A stretch of 64,000 nt of DNA from Bryobacterales bacterium (GTDB taxonomy: Bacteria; Acidobacteriota; Terriglobia; Bryobacterales; Bryobacteraceae). This document shows positions 16,878-26,367 of the stretch, one piece after another. Each line of letters begins with the position of its first letter. Position 1 is the first letter of the stretch. The stretch spans positions 62,001 to 126,000 of the forward strand of contig JAFAQY010000027.1 of NCBI GenBank assembly GCA_019261985.1, read 5' to 3'. The position numbers and the translations under genes were made by a program. Below the pieces are notes generated by a model. That model was not told the DNA's origin. It searched no databases and worked only from the letters and a program-made list of their open reading frames with translations.

Positions 16878-19037
16878 TTAGCGTCGGTCGGGTAAAGCGA
16901 AAACGTACAGTTGCGCGCCGTAGTTCGGGTAGTGGACGTCGGGGTCGAGGACGCTCGGCACCATGCGGGGGCTGCCGCCCCCAAGTCCTGTCGTTACGGC
17001 AATGTACTGTTTACCGTTCACGCTGAACGAAAGCGGGAAGCCTTGGACCGAAGTGCCTAGACGAGTCTCCCAGAGCACTTTGCCGGTCTTCACGTCAACC
17101 GCGCGGAACATGCGGTCCATATCGCCGACAAATGCCACGCCGCCTGCCGTTGAAAGCACGGCGGTCATAAAGGGCGAATGTTGCTCAAGCTTCCAATTTT
17201 CTTTTAACGTGCGCACGTCATAGGCAGCGAGCTTGCCAACGTTGCCATTCGTTCCCGGCATTTCAAAGAACCGCCGGGCCGCGCCGCCGCCGTTACCGCC
17301 GCCTTCCACGAACTCGACTTTTTGCGCATTCATCTCCTGGCAGCTTTGCGCGACCGGAATGATGATCTGGTTCGTCGGCTGATTATAAGTCATTGCGTGC
17401 CAGTTGTGGCCGCCCTCAGAAGTCGGACAGCTTTGGATCCATTGCCCGAACTGCTGCTCGACGATGTCGTTGCGATAATGCGGCTCGCCGGTCTTTGGAT
17501 CGAAGGAATCGTAGACGTTCTGGAAGACGGTTTCCTTGTGGCCAAGATACTTGCCGTTGGCGCGGTCGAGCTTCCATAAAATCCCGACCTTGCCCGCGCT
17601 GAACACAAGCTTCTGGCCGTTATCGTCGACGAGAACGCGCTCGAAGACTTCGTCTAGGTCTAGCGACTCACCGGGAGCATGCGAAAAGTACCACTTCAGT
17701 TTGCCGGTGTCCGCATCCAGGGCGACAGTAGAGTTCGCGAAGAGGGTTGCGCCATTGCCGGATCCGCGGGAAATACGCATCCACGGCTTGGATTGCGCGG
17801 TCCCCCAATAGGTCATATTGAGATCGGGATCGTAGCTGCCGGTAATCCAGGTATCGCCGCCGGCGCGGAACGTGTCGCCAAGACTTCCCCACGTATCGCC
17901 GCCTGGCTCGCCGGTTTTTGCGATCGTATAGAACTTCCAGATAAGCTTTCCGGTGCGCGCGTCGTAGGCGCTAATAAAACATTTCTCATTTTGGTAGCGA
18001 GTGCAGCCCGCGCCGCCGAGGCCTTGCACTACCATTCCTTTGATGATGATGGGACCACTGCTGGTGGAGTAGTTGGTGACGCTCCGATCGCCGATAACCG
18101 TGTCCCAAACGTTCTTACCCGTGCGGGCGTCCAGCGCGAAGATGTGCGCGTCGCCGGTGGTGACGTAAATCTTGTCTTCGAACATCGCCAGGCCGCGCTG
18201 CGAATTGCCGGCATCGTTTTCCCCGACACGGTTTTCCCAAATGAGCTCGCCCGTCTTGGCATCCAGAGCCTGAACGATGTTGCCCGGATTGTTGATGAAC
18301 ATTACGCCGTTATGGACAATAGGCGCGGATTGATTCGTTCCGTTGTTCATCGCCCAGGTCCAAACCAGCCGGAGATCGTTCACATTCGCCGCCGTAATTT
18401 GATTCAGCGGGCTGAAATTGTTCGCTTTGTAATCGCGGCGGATCATGAGCCAGTCGCTGGGGTCCGGATTGCGAAGCATGGCATCCGTTACCGGAGTGAA
18501 GTTCTTCGCTTCGCCAGAGACCGTCACGCCGCGGGGACTTGCGGGGGCGGCCTGCTTACCACCACCTTTGGCCTGTTGCTTAGTTTGCTTTCCAGCGGCG
18601 CCGCCTGCAAGTTGCGCGGCGACTTGACCCGTCGCTACCGTGCGAATCGCAACTGCGTTTGCCGCAGCCAAGACCTGCGTGCCTGGCCGCGCGCCGTTTG
18701 AATCGAGAATAAACGCGGCTATGTTTATGTAATTTTGTTCGCCGAGCGTCGCATTGCCGGGAGGCATCGCCGATTGCATAAAGTTGATCAGCTCGCCTGC
18801 GGACCGTCCCCCCCAATTGGCCATGAACTGAGTGCCCGCGAGCTGCGGAGCATCGTTGCGGCCGGCGAGATCGGGGCCGTGGCAACCGACACAGTTAGCC
18901 TGATAAACAGTTCGCCCGGCCGCCGCTTGGTCCGCGGTGTACGGGCCGGCGGGACGCTGCTGACCGGTTAGTATCAGGACTCCGCATACGGAAACAAGAA
19001 CAAGAGCTATTAAGAGCTGGTTTCTGAGAGTTCGCAC
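16878..19037 (-). CDS. PQQ-dependent dehydrogenase with N-terminal cytochrome c
   Basis: The gene encodes 719 residues and starts at GTG behind a perfect GGAGGT. A signal peptide ([18 protein letters not shown]) is followed by a c-type heme site CVGCH at about residue 49 with an axial-Met region (MQSAMPPGN). An Ala/Lys-rich linker leads into an eight-bladed quinoprotein propeller from about 165: repeated DARTGK / DAKTGK blade motifs ([49 protein letters not shown]). It should oxidise an alcohol or sugar in the periplasm and pass electrons to its own heme. The heme domain is N-terminal rather than the usual C-terminal fusion. The substrate cannot be read off. Confidence 0.85.
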   Translation of the reverse strand: MRTLRNQLLIALVLVSVCGVLILTGQQRPAGPYTADQAAAGRTVYQANCVGCHGPDLAGRNDAPQLAGTQFMANWGGRSAGELINFMQSAMPPGNATLGEQNYINIAAFILDSNGARPGTQVLAAANAVAIRTVATGQVAAQLAGGAAGKQTKQQAKGGGKQAAPASPRGVTVSGEAKNFTPVTDAMLRNPDPSDWLMIRRDYKANNFSPLNQITAANVNDLRLVWTWAMNNGTNQSAPIVHNGVMFINNPGNIVQALDAKTGELIWENRVGENDAGNSQRGLAMFEDKIYVTTGDAHIFALDARTGKNVWDTVIGDRSVTNYSTSSGPIIIKGMVVQGLGGAGCTRYQNEKCFISAYDARTGKLIWKFYTIAKTGEPGGDTWGSLGDTFRAGGDTWITGSYDPDLNMTYWGTAQSKPWMRISRGSGNGATLFANSTVALDADTGKLKWYFSHAPGESLDLDEVFERVLVDDNGQKLVFSAGKVGILWKLDRANGKYLGHKETVFQNVYDSFDPKTGEPHYRNDIVEQQFGQWIQSCPTSEGGHNWHAMTYNQPTNQIIIPVAQSCQEMNAQKVEFVEGGGNGGGAARRFFEMPGTNGNVGKLAAYDVRTLKENWKLEQHSPFMTAVLSTAGGVAFVGDMDRMFRAVDVKTGKVLWETRLGTSVQGFPLSFSVNGKQYIAVTTGLGGGSPRMVPSVLDPDVHYPNYGAQLYVFALPDRR

Positions 19038-19065
19038 TTGGGACCTCCAAAATCTTATAGATTAA

Positions 19066-19127
19066 CAGCCCGCAAAACGGAGCGCACGGGCTGCTTACAA
19101 CGATGTAAAAGCGCGATTGCGCGCTTT
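19066..19127. terminator. Two hairpins between CHRD gene and PQQ dehydrogenase gene
   Basis: CAGCCCG..CGGGCTG (19066-19093) and AAAGCGCG-ATTG-CGCGCTTT (19108-19127, perfect eight-base arms) lie after the CHRD gene on the minus strand. The second is terminator-shaped but lacks a clear T tail. Confidence 0.35.
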
Positions 19128-19145
19128 GCCGGTGAAACCGCTAAT

Positions 19146-19580
19146 CTACTTCAATAACCAGCCCCACAGCACGCCCTCGGGAGTTCTCTCGGAATAGAGC
19201 TGAACGTAAAGGCCACCTTTTCGGTAATTGGCAATCTGCGGCTGAGTTAAATCGGCCGAGCCGCTTATGGAACCGCTGGTCGCTTTGGTGACGGTTAATT
19301 GCGTGATGAGCGGGCCTCGAACTCCGGGCGCGACGGCGCTGTGGAGTTCGGCCATAGTCGCCGGAGACTTCAACCCTTCGAAACTTCCATTGACGGTTAG
19401 CTTCGTGCCGGAGAGCGTCGCGGTTACGGACCCTGAACCTGCCAGATCCGCGCGCGTTTTCTGATCGGCGGGCACCGGAGATAGCCGGGCTTTGGTCGCA
19501 TCCTGCGCGATGGCTGAGATGGCGATCCAGATAATCCCCGCCGCAACTGCTCCCGCCGGAATGAATCGATGTATTCTCAT
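19146..19580 (-). CDS. Secreted CHRD-domain protein
   Basis: I chose the ATG at 19580 (MRIHRFIPAG), which has AGAGGGATCA just upstream; the longer frame adds an unlikely N-terminus. A signal peptide (GAVAAGIIWIAISAIAQ) precedes one CHRD domain: GSGSVTATLSGTKLTVNGSF, MAELHSAVAPGVRGPLI and SGSISGSADLTQPQ. The end is YVQLYSERTPEGVLWGWLL, the usual CHRD closing 'Y-V-x-h-H/Y-S-x-x-x-P-x-G-x-L-R/W-G'. CHRD domains are small secreted beta proteins of unknown binding role. Length (144 aa) equals a single domain. Transcribed toward the PQQ dehydrogenase but separated from it by hairpins. Confidence 0.8.
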   Translation of the reverse strand: MRIHRFIPAGAVAAGIIWIAISAIAQDATKARLSPVPADQKTRADLAGSGSVTATLSGTKLTVNGSFEGLKSPATMAELHSAVAPGVRGPLITQLTVTKATSGSISGSADLTQPQIANYRKGGLYVQLYSERTPEGVLWGWLLK

Positions 19581-19767
19581 TGATCCCTCTTGATCCTCTC
19601 GATTGTAAGCGATTTTCAGGCGAACGTCATGTTTTACGACTACAGCTTGCATTCATGTGAAGAGATCGTTAGGACAGCGAGCAGGTCGGGCGTGGATTGG
19701 TCCAATCCTCACCTCTACTTTTACAATGGCGAGAGCCGCGCGACTACAATCATTTGGTGAGGCACTG

Positions 19768-20157
19768 ATGCAAACACGACTTTTTTGGGCAGCGGCAGTT
19801 TTCGCCGCCTTCGTTATGGGCCAGGAGGGCCATCCGCTGGTCGGTTCGTGGCATGGCAATTGGGGACCGAACGCCAAAGACCGCACCGATGTGACGTTCG
19901 TGCTGAATTACGACGGTAAGAACATTACGGGCCTGGTTAACCCGGGACCTGATGCTGGAAAGGTACAGAACGCGTCGCTGGACGCCGGCAACTGGGGCGT
20001 GCATCTCGAAGCGGATCTTAAGGACCGTTCGGGCAAGCCGGTTCACGTCATTATAGAGGGCAAAATCGAAGACGTGACTTCCGTCCGCCGCGCCATTGTA
20101 GGGACGTGGATGCAGGGATCGATGAAGGGCGATTTTAAAGTCACTCGGGATGATTAG
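19768..20157 (+). CDS. Small secreted protein, beta-rich, unknown function
   Basis: I chose the ATG at 19768 with GGTGAGG before it; the frame further upstream is unlikely. It gives 129 residues with a signal peptide (MQTRLFWAAAVFAAFVMGQ). The mature part opens HPLVGSWHGNWGP and alternates strands (TDVTFVLNYDGKNITGLVNPG, WGVHLEADLKD, AIVGTWMQGSMKGDFKVTRDD). The repeated 'GxW' followed by polar strands resembles small lipocalin-like or calycin-like secreted proteins of soil Acidobacteria. I do not recognise a named family. Confidence 0.7.
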   Translation: MQTRLFWAAAVFAAFVMGQEGHPLVGSWHGNWGPNAKDRTDVTFVLNYDGKNITGLVNPGPDAGKVQNASLDAGNWGVHLEADLKDRSGKPVHVIIEGKIEDVTSVRRAIVGTWMQGSMKGDFKVTRDD

Positions 20158-20173
20158 CCGCGACGGACTTTAA

Positions 20174-21121
20174 TTACCCCGCGGTCTCCTGAGCTACCGC
20201 CGCGCACGGAAGCATCACCGCGCAATTGCGCCCTTGATGTTTCGCCATATAAAGCGCGTTGTCGGCGATGCGGATGAGGTTTTCGGGATGCGGATTCGTG
20301 CCGGGATGCCAGCTTGTGCCGCCGAAGCTCGCGCTGGCTTGGTAGCGAATATCGTTAATCAACATCGGCTCGCTTTCCAGGGCCGCGCGCATGCGCTCAG
20401 CCTGGCTGGACGTACAGTGCTCGTCGCAGCCGGGAAGCACTACCAGGAATTCCTCGCCGCCATATCTGCCGATGGCGTCGTAGGGTCGCATGCAGTTGAG
20501 CATACGGCGGGAGAACTCGCGGAGCACGGCATCGCCCGCGAAATGGCCATAAGTATCGTTCACAGCCTTAAAGGCGTCCAGATCGGCCAGTACAACTCCG
20601 ACGCTACGGTTTTCGCGGGCGGCACGAGTCAGCTCGCGATGCAGGATGTCGATGATGGAAGACCGGTTCCAAAGGCGCGTTAGGAAATCCTTGGTGGCTT
20701 GTTCGCGTAATTCCTCACGGGCCGCCAGAAGCTCGCGCTGAAGGTCGATGATGCGCGTGCCGGCCCGCAGCCGCACCTTAAGTTCGTGCAGGTCGAAGGG
20801 CTTTGTAAGATAGTCGTCCGCGCCCGATTCCATACCTTCAATAAGATCCTCGCGCTGGCTTTTGGAACTGAGCAGCAGCAAGTATGTATACGCGCCTTCG
20901 GAATCGCGGGAATGTTCCCGTACCTTTTTGCACACCTCTGGCCCGGTTAGACCCGGCATTACCCAATCCAGAATCGCAACCCTTGGTGGATTATCTCCTT
21001 GCAGAACGCGCCAAGCTTCGTTCCCGTCGGTCGCGACGACCACTTCATAACCCCATTTGCGCAGGGTTGCGTCGAGTAAATGGCGCGTGACGATGCTATC
21101 GTCCGCGATCAAAATGCGCAT
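20174..21121 (-). CDS. REC-GGDEF response regulator (diguanylate cyclase)
   Basis: The 315-residue protein has a receiver domain at 1-125: acidic pocket D7 D8, phospho-acceptor D52 in AILDWVMPG, and K at about 105 in YLTKPF. A short coiled linker (LQRELLAAREELREQATKD) follows, then a GGDEF domain at about 150-300 with the active signature RYGGEEFLVVLPG. RPYD sits five residues before GGEEF, matching the RxxD inhibitory site, so the enzyme should make cyclic di-GMP and be product-inhibited. Phosphorylation by an unlinked histidine kinase is expected to trigger dimerisation. It is divergent from galU. Confidence 0.9.
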   Translation of the reverse strand: MRILIADDSIVTRHLLDATLRKWGYEVVVATDGNEAWRVLQGDNPPRVAILDWVMPGLTGPEVCKKVREHSRDSEGAYTYLLLLSSKSQREDLIEGMESGADDYLTKPFDLHELKVRLRAGTRIIDLQRELLAAREELREQATKDFLTRLWNRSSIIDILHRELTRAARENRSVGVVLADLDAFKAVNDTYGHFAGDAVLREFSRRMLNCMRPYDAIGRYGGEEFLVVLPGCDEHCTSSQAERMRAALESEPMLINDIRYQASASFGGTSWHPGTNPHPENLIRIADNALYMAKHQGRNCAVMLPCAAVAQETAG

Positions 21122-21228
21122 AGAACGATTTTCCCTCGTTCCGCCCCGCTCCCCGCTTTAATGCGTTCGTAGTAAAAGGCGGCGTGTTGCCCGTCGATAA
21201 ACATATCGACTGTTAGAATCAAAAAGCG

Positions 21229-22113
21229 ATGATCGCTAAAGTACGGAAAGCCGTATTTCCCGCAGCGGGTCTGGGTACCCGGTTCCTCCCCGCCACTAAG
21301 GCGCAGCCGAAAGAAATGCTTCCGTTGGTGGATAAACCTTTGATTCAGTACGGGGTTGAGGAGGCGATGCAGTCCGGCGTACAAAACATCATCATTGTCA
21401 CCGGCCGGGGAAAGAGCGCGATCGAAGATCACTTTGACGTGAGCTTCGAGCTAGAGCATCTGCTCGAGACTCGCAGTAAAAAAGATCTGCTTGCCACAGT
21501 GCGCGCCGTTTCCGACATGATCGATGTATCTTATGTGCGACAAAAGGAAGCGCTAGGTTTAGGCCACGCAGTACTGCGCGCGCGGGAATTGGTCAATGAT
21601 GAGCCGTTTTCCGTAATTCTTTCTGACGATGTTATCGATTCCGAAGTGCCTTGCTTGCGGCAGCTAATCGATGTATATGAATTTTACGGCGCTCCCGTCG
21701 TCGCTCTGATGGAAGTTCCCACAGAAAATATTTCGGCCTATGGAGTGGTGGATGCCGAGCCGGTGGCCCACGCGGGCGGGCGGGACCGCTTATATCGTGT
21801 GCGCAATATGGTAGAGAAACCGAAAGCCAGCGACGCTCCTTCGAATTTGGCGATTATCGGACGATATGTACTGACCCCGGAGGTGTTCCGGTCGCTGGAT
21901 GCGATTGAACCGGGCAGCGGTGGAGAAATCCAATTAACGGACGGATTAAAGCATCTGTTACGTAGCAGGCCGATTTACGGCTACCGCTTTGAAGGGACGC
22001 GCTACGATGCCGGTGATAAGCTCGGATTTTTAAAAGCCACCGTGGAATTCGCTCTTAAGCGTCATGATTTAGGGGAGGAGTTCCGGTGCTATTTACAAGG
22101 ATTAAAGTTGTGA
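21229..22113 (+). CDS. galU: UTP-glucose-1-phosphate uridylyltransferase
   Basis: At 294 residues it has the full usual length. The nucleotidyltransferase signature is at 10-30 (GLGTRFLPATKAQPKEMLP), followed by VDKPLIQYGVEEA, the metal-binding LSDDVID, and the sugar-site strands GEIQLTDGL and GTRYDAGDKLGFLKATVEFAL. It makes UDP-glucose for glycan, trehalose and exopolysaccharide synthesis. A TAGAAT -10-like box lies 11 bases before the ATG, so the message may be nearly leaderless. The stop overlaps the next start (GTGA). Confidence 0.95.
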   Translation: MIAKVRKAVFPAAGLGTRFLPATKAQPKEMLPLVDKPLIQYGVEEAMQSGVQNIIIVTGRGKSAIEDHFDVSFELEHLLETRSKKDLLATVRAVSDMIDVSYVRQKEALGLGHAVLRARELVNDEPFSVILSDDVIDSEVPCLRQLIDVYEFYGAPVVALMEVPTENISAYGVVDAEPVAHAGGRDRLYRVRNMVEKPKASDAPSNLAIIGRYVLTPEVFRSLDAIEPGSGGEIQLTDGLKHLLRSRPIYGYRFEGTRYDAGDKLGFLKATVEFALKRHDLGEEFRCYLQGLKL

Positions 22114-23009
22114 AATTGCGCTCCCTGCTTGCGTTTGTGGCGGCCGCGGCGTTATCCGCCGAAGCGGAGTCCGCGATTATGCAGGATTTGGCGGGGCATC
22201 TTAACAACAACGACTTCGCGGGCGCTGCAAATGTGGTGGCGAATTACCGGCGCGTTCGTGGCGTCGCCCCCGACCTGCTGGAAGCCATGAGCTGGATGGG
22301 TCGCGCGGAGCTTGCGCGAAAGAATGTCCCCGGCGCGGAGAAGTACGCCCAGGAAACCTATCGGCTGAGCGTGGCGGAAACGAAGAAGCATCCGTTGGGC
22401 AAGGATCCGAACGCGCCCCTGGCATTGGCCTTAGGCGCCGCAATCGAAGTCCAGGCAGAGGCGATGGCGCTAAAGGGCGAGCGAACCGATGCGGTTACAT
22501 ACTTGAACGGCGAACTCTCGAAGTTTAAAGCCACTTCCATTCAGCCGCGCATCCAGAAGAACATCAATCTCCTTAGTTTGGAAGGGAAGCCCGCACCGGC
22601 GTTGCAAGGTGCCGCATTGCCCGCAGGCAAGACTGCCCTTCTGTTTTTCTGGGCGCACTGGTGCCCGGACTGCAAAGCCGAAGCGGCGATTCTTAAACAA
22701 CTGCGATCTGAGTTCGCCGCGAAAGGCCTGGTCCTGATTGCCCCGACGCAGCGCTACGGCTACGTTGCGAATGGCGATGATGCGACGCCTGCCATCGAGA
22801 ACCGCTATATCGATGAAGTTCGGCAGCGCTTCTATCCAGGATTGATTGAGGGGCCTTTGGTAATCAATCAACAAAACTTTCAGATATACGGGGTGAGCAC
22901 CACGCCGACGCTTGTGCTCGTGGATAAGAAGGGGACAGTGCGGATGTATCATCCGGGCGCGATGTCCTACCCCGAACTGCGCGCGCGCATCGTCGCGGCG
23001 CTATCGTAA
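22110..23009 (+). CDS. TlpA-like secreted thioredoxin-fold protein
   Basis: The GTG at 22110 overlaps the galU stop and gives a clean signal peptide (MKLRSLLAFVAAAALSAEA). Residues 20-160 form a helical region with TPR-like spacing (MSWMGRAELARKNVPGAEKY). Residues about 170-299 are a redoxin domain with the active site WAHWCPDCKAEA and the cis-Pro loop YGVSTTPTLVLVD. It probably reduces or oxidises disulfides in the envelope, perhaps for cytochrome c maturation. Translational coupling to galU looks incidental. Length is double that of a plain TlpA because of the helical front part. Confidence 0.82.
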   Translation: MKLRSLLAFVAAAALSAEAESAIMQDLAGHLNNNDFAGAANVVANYRRVRGVAPDLLEAMSWMGRAELARKNVPGAEKYAQETYRLSVAETKKHPLGKDPNAPLALALGAAIEVQAEAMALKGERTDAVTYLNGELSKFKATSIQPRIQKNINLLSLEGKPAPALQGAALPAGKTALLFFWAHWCPDCKAEAAILKQLRSEFAAKGLVLIAPTQRYGYVANGDDATPAIENRYIDEVRQRFYPGLIEGPLVINQQNFQIYGVSTTPTLVLVDKKGTVRMYHPGAMSYPELRARIVAALS

Positions 23010-23015
23010 GAACAG

Positions 23016-23597
23016 ATGTCGGCCGCATTACTTCTTCCACGCAAGAAATTCACACGCGAGGACGTGGAGCGCATGGTCGCCGCGGGTCTATTTGAAGACC
23101 AGCGTTATGAACTGATCGATGGAGAACTTATTGACAAGATGGGGCAAAACCCACCGCACGCCTCGACGATTCGTAGATCCGGAAATGCGCTCGGAAGCTG
23201 GTTCGGGTTTGAGCGGGTTCAGGCGCAACTCCCGATTGAGGCGGGCGTGCCGGATCGCGAGAGGAGCTTGCCGGAACCCGATCTCGCCGTGCTCCGCGAA
23301 TCGAAGCCGGATTACGACTGGCGGCATCCGCGAGGAGATGAGGTCCTTCTCGTCCTCGAAGTAGGCGATACAACGGCCCAGTTCGATCTGCAGCGCAAGG
23401 CAACGCTGTATGCCCGCGCCGGCGTGCCTGAGTATTGGGTCCTGGATTTGCCGCGGCGCCTGCTTGTCATCCACCGGCAAACGGACGGCAATCAATATAA
23501 GCTCGTCCAGATCTTCTCTGAGGACGAGATAGTTTCGGCGGAAGGGCGCTCCGAGGCAATCCGGGTCCGAGAACTGCTCCCGGTGCCAAGCGAATAA
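23016..23597 (+). CDS. Uma2 family (DUF820) putative restriction endonuclease-fold protein
   Basis: The 193-residue protein opens FTREDVERMVAAGLF and YELIDGELIDKMGQNPPHA. The PD-(D/E)XK-like core shows LPEPDLAVLRES, EVLLVLEVGDTTAQFDLQRKATLYARAG and PEYWVLDLPRRLLVIHR. In this family the Asp of PDLAV, the E of LVLEV and the K of RKATLYA form the nuclease triad, and all are present. The family is amplified in cyanobacteria and soil bacteria, with an uncertain cellular role. A second, divergent member lies at 40100-40720. Confidence 0.88.
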   Translation: MSAALLLPRKKFTREDVERMVAAGLFEDQRYELIDGELIDKMGQNPPHASTIRRSGNALGSWFGFERVQAQLPIEAGVPDRERSLPEPDLAVLRESKPDYDWRHPRGDEVLLVLEVGDTTAQFDLQRKATLYARAGVPEYWVLDLPRRLLVIHRQTDGNQYKLVQIFSEDEIVSAEGRSEAIRVRELLPVPSE

Positions 23598-23621
23598 GCG
23601 TAGACGAACGCTGAGCCACTA

Positions 23622-24386
23622 CTACCGCGCTATGCGGGTTTGGATGCGGTAATCCTCTACTGCCGGCATTTTGACTACCCTGCACATTTCGAATAACCGC
23701 GACCGGGCTCGCGTTCCAATCGCTTCCGCCAGGCTTCTGCGGTTCACCGCGACGCCACTCGCATCGCGGTAGCTGAGCTCGCGCCCCGTAATGTCTTCGT
23801 CAGCCAGATTGGTGGTCGCGATCAGAGGCTTGCGATGATTACAGCGGTACGTCACGATCGATGTGACCGTGTCCTCAACCCAGTCCGTTACGCGATGCGA
23901 ACCTAAATCGTCCAGCAATAGAATCTCGGAATCCAGCGCCGATCGGTAAGCTTCGCGGTCGCTGGCGCCCGAAGCCGTGTCGTAACTGGAGCGAATACGA
24001 TCAAGCAAGTTCTGGTAATCGAAAAAAATTCCTTCGTGTCCCTTTTCCAGAAGCACCCGAAATGCGGCGACAGCCAGATGCGTCTTGCCCGTGCCTGGAT
24101 CGCCGATCAGCAGCAAGCCTGGCCGTTGGGACGCCGGAAATTCGCGAACAAAGCCGCGGACCTGCATCAGTACAGTTCCCAGCCCCGCGCGCGCGGTGGG
24201 ATTATCCTGCGGAATTTTGAAGCTATCGAGCGTTGCAGTTTCGTAATTGGGCGGAATGCCCGCGCCTTCCCTAATCGCTTGCACCCGCGTGGCGGCGGCG
24301 CAATGGCAGCGTTCCGCGCCGGATAGGCCAGCCCGCTGCACGATCTTCCATCCGGTCCCGCCGCAAACCGCGCAACTCGATTCCAT
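23622..24386 (-). CDS. DnaC/IstB-like AAA+ ATPase with N-terminal zinc motif
   Basis: The 254-residue protein begins with CxxC..CxC zinc ligands (CAVCGGTG, ERCHCAA), as in DnaI-type helicase loaders and phage DnaC relatives. The AAA+ core follows: Walker A GDPGTGKTH at about 94-102, Walker B EILLLDDLGS, sensor I LIATTNLAD, and an arginine-finger region (RARSRLFEMCRVVKM). It may load the replicative helicase; an IstB transposition helper is less likely, because no transposase is adjacent and the zinc motif favours the loader type. It lies three bases from the carboxylase operon's last gene on the same strand, so it is probably co-transcribed. Confidence 0.82.
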   Translation of the reverse strand: MESSCAVCGGTGWKIVQRAGLSGAERCHCAAATRVQAIREGAGIPPNYETATLDSFKIPQDNPTARAGLGTVLMQVRGFVREFPASQRPGLLLIGDPGTGKTHLAVAAFRVLLEKGHEGIFFDYQNLLDRIRSSYDTASGASDREAYRSALDSEILLLDDLGSHRVTDWVEDTVTSIVTYRCNHRKPLIATTNLADEDITGRELSYRDASGVAVNRRSLAEAIGTRARSRLFEMCRVVKMPAVEDYRIQTRIAR

Positions 24387-24388
24387 TC

Positions 24389-24877
24389 TTACTCCACAAT
24401 CACCAATGGCTCACCCGGCCGCACGGCGGAGTCGGCGCGAGTGCGCACTTCCACAACCCGGCCAGCTTTGGGCGACTTCATTTCATTCTGCATCTTCATC
24501 GCTTCCACGACAAGTAATCCTTGCCCAGCTTCGACCATGTCGCCAGGCGCCACCAGCACGCGCACGACTTTGCCCGGCATGGGAGCAGAGACCTCTTGAC
24601 GGCCGCTGCCCGAAGTACTTGATTTGCGAGCACGCAGACCGCGCGGGTCGACAACCTCGACCGCAATGGGCCAGCCATTTACTAGCGTCTCGCCAGGCGC
24701 GCCCCGAGTAATGCGATAGCTTCGTCCTCCGATCAGTATTGTGTGCGTGCCGGCGTCTTGCCGCGCAGCGGAGAATTCGCTTTCGATCGACTGGCCATCC
24801 TCGCGTTCATAGCGGAAGTGCTGCCCCTCGAATCCAAGCCGTCCGGCGCGGCCCTGGATGATGGTTTCAACTTTCAT
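24389..24877 (-). CDS. Biotin carboxyl carrier protein subunit (acyl-CoA carboxylase)
   Basis: I chose the ATG at 24877, which overlaps the biotin-carboxylase stop as ATGA; the longer frame runs antisense-like through that gene. The 162 residues comprise a beta-rich N-terminal part (about 1-85) and a biotinyl domain at about 90-162 with the lysine site VVEAMKMQNEMKSPKAG. The biotinylated Lys carries CO2 from the carboxylase to the transferase. It is similar to the BCCP end of acetyl/propionyl/methylcrotonyl-CoA carboxylase alpha chains, here split into its own gene. Confidence 0.9.
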   Translation of the reverse strand: MKVETIIQGRAGRLGFEGQHFRYEREDGQSIESEFSAARQDAGTHTILIGGRSYRITRGAPGETLVNGWPIAVEVVDPRGLRARKSSTSGSGRQEVSAPMPGKVVRVLVAPGDMVEAGQGLLVVEAMKMQNEMKSPKAGRVVEVRTRADSAVRPGEPLVIVE

Positions 24878-26367
24878 CGAAGCTGAGACTCTCTCCCGAA
24901 GCTTAACCAGCGGCTGGCGCTTGGGCCGGAAAGGACGGGCATCGGGGCTGATTGCTCCAGGGCCATCGAAATCGCCGCCGCCGCTTCTGCTTTCAGGCCA
25001 ACCTCCGGAGGACAAGCTAAAGCATGTGTGACTAAAAAATCTGTCGATAACCGGCCTGAGCGAAAATCCGAGTCGGCCAAAATCTGCCGGAAAAATGCAG
25101 TATTGGCGCGAATTCCGCCAATCGCGTATTCGGCAAGCGCGGCGTCCAACCTGCCGATAGCGTGCTCGCGCGAGGGTGCCCAGGCGATAAGTTTCGCCAG
25201 CAGCGGATCGTAATCGAGCGGAACCGTCCAGCCTTCGTAAACGCCGGAGTCCAGTCGAATGCCCGGGCCGGACGGCTCGTTCAGGTATGTTATGCGACCC
25301 GGAGATGGCAGGAATTGATTCGCCGGGTCTTCTGCATAGATGCGGCATTCAATCGCCGAGCCACGCCAGGAAATATCCGCTTGCGATAACGTCAGCCGCT
25401 CGCCGGCCGCAATTCGCAGTTGCCACTCCACTAAATCGAGCCCGGTAACAAGTTCCGTCACCGGGTGCTCCACCTGGAGCCGCGTATTCATTTCCAGGAA
25501 ATAGAAATTGCGGTCGCGGTCCACCAGGAACTCCATCGTGCCCGCGTTGGCATATCCAGCGGCTCGCGCAATCTGCACCGCCGCTTCGCCCATCCGCGCT
25601 CTCAGCTCGGGGTGCTCCAGCATCACCGGCGACGGTGATTCCTCCAAAACCTTCTGATGCCGCCTCTGGATGGAGCATTCGCGCTCTCCCAGATGAATCA
25701 GGTTTCCGTGGCGATCGCCTAAAACCTGAATCTCGATATGCCGGGGCTCAAGAACGTACTTCTCGATGTAGACCTCGTCGTTGCGGAAGGCACGCAGGGC
25801 TTCGCTCGCCGCATCGCGCCAGGAAGCGGCCACGTCTTCCTCCGTATCGACTCGCCGCATGCCTTTTCCGCCGCCTCCGGCCGCGGCCTTCAGCAGCACC
25901 GGATAGCCGAGCCGCTGCGCGGTTTCGCGGGCCTGCTCCACGGTTACAATTCGTTCTTCCGTGCCGGGCACCACGGGCGCGCCCGCGGCAATGGCCACCT
26001 TCCGTGCCGCGGTCTTCGATCCCATTTTGCGGATCGCATCCGCCGGAGGCCCAATAAAAACGATTCTGGCCTCCGTACAAGCTTCGGCGAACTCCGCGTT
26101 TTCACTCAAGAAACCGTAACCGGGATGGATCGCTTCCGCTCCGTGCGACCGCGCGGCGTCGATGATTTTATCGATGCGCAGATAACTTTCAGACGATGGC
26201 GCAGGGCCGATGTGGGCAGCTTCATCGGCGAGGCTTACCGCGAGCGAGGCGCGATCTGCGTCGGAGTACACCGCCACGCTGGCGATACCGAACTCGCGCA
26301 GCGCGCGAATCAGGCGAACCGCGATCTCCCCTCGATTAGCCACCAGTACTTTACGGAAAAAAGGCAC
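24874..26367 (-). CDS. Acyl-CoA carboxylase biotin carboxylase subunit
   Basis: The 497-residue protein has the complete biotin carboxylase layout. The N-domain opens VLVANRGEIAVRLIRAL. The ATP-grasp carries the glycine lid AAGGGGKGMRRVD at about 163-175. The signatures HIEIQVLGD, RECSIQRRHQKVLEE and FLEMNTRLQVEHPVTE hold the catalytic Glu and Arg. The C-domain ends about residue 445, and a short non-conserved tail follows. It uses ATP and bicarbonate to carboxylate biotin. It is coupled to the carrier gene downstream, and starts right after the Smr gene. No carboxyltransferase is adjacent; a candidate lies at 40784-42352 on the other strand. Confidence 0.93.
   Translation of the reverse strand: MPFFRKVLVANRGEIAVRLIRALREFGIASVAVYSDADRASLAVSLADEAAHIGPAPSSESYLRIDKIIDAARSHGAEAIHPGYGFLSENAEFAEACTEARIVFIGPPADAIRKMGSKTAARKVAIAAGAPVVPGTEERIVTVEQARETAQRLGYPVLLKAAAGGGGKGMRRVDTEEDVAASWRDAASEALRAFRNDEVYIEKYVLEPRHIEIQVLGDRHGNLIHLGERECSIQRRHQKVLEESPSPVMLEHPELRARMGEAAVQIARAAGYANAGTMEFLVDRDRNFYFLEMNTRLQVEHPVTELVTGLDLVEWQLRIAAGERLTLSQADISWRGSAIECRIYAEDPANQFLPSPGRITYLNEPSGPGIRLDSGVYEGWTVPLDYDPLLAKLIAWAPSREHAIGRLDAALAEYAIGGIRANTAFFRQILADSDFRSGRLSTDFLVTHALACPPEVGLKAEAAAAISMALEQSAPMPVLSGPSASRWLSFGRESQLR

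Noticed and set aside
23622-24386. IS21 istB gene (functional transposon)
   Set aside because: The protein has an N-terminal zinc motif typical of helicase loaders and no istA or IS ends beside it.
24878-25348. N-terminal extension of the BCCP gene
   Set aside because: The extension overlaps the biotin carboxylase gene on the same strand in another frame; the ATGA overlap at 24874-24877 marks the real start.
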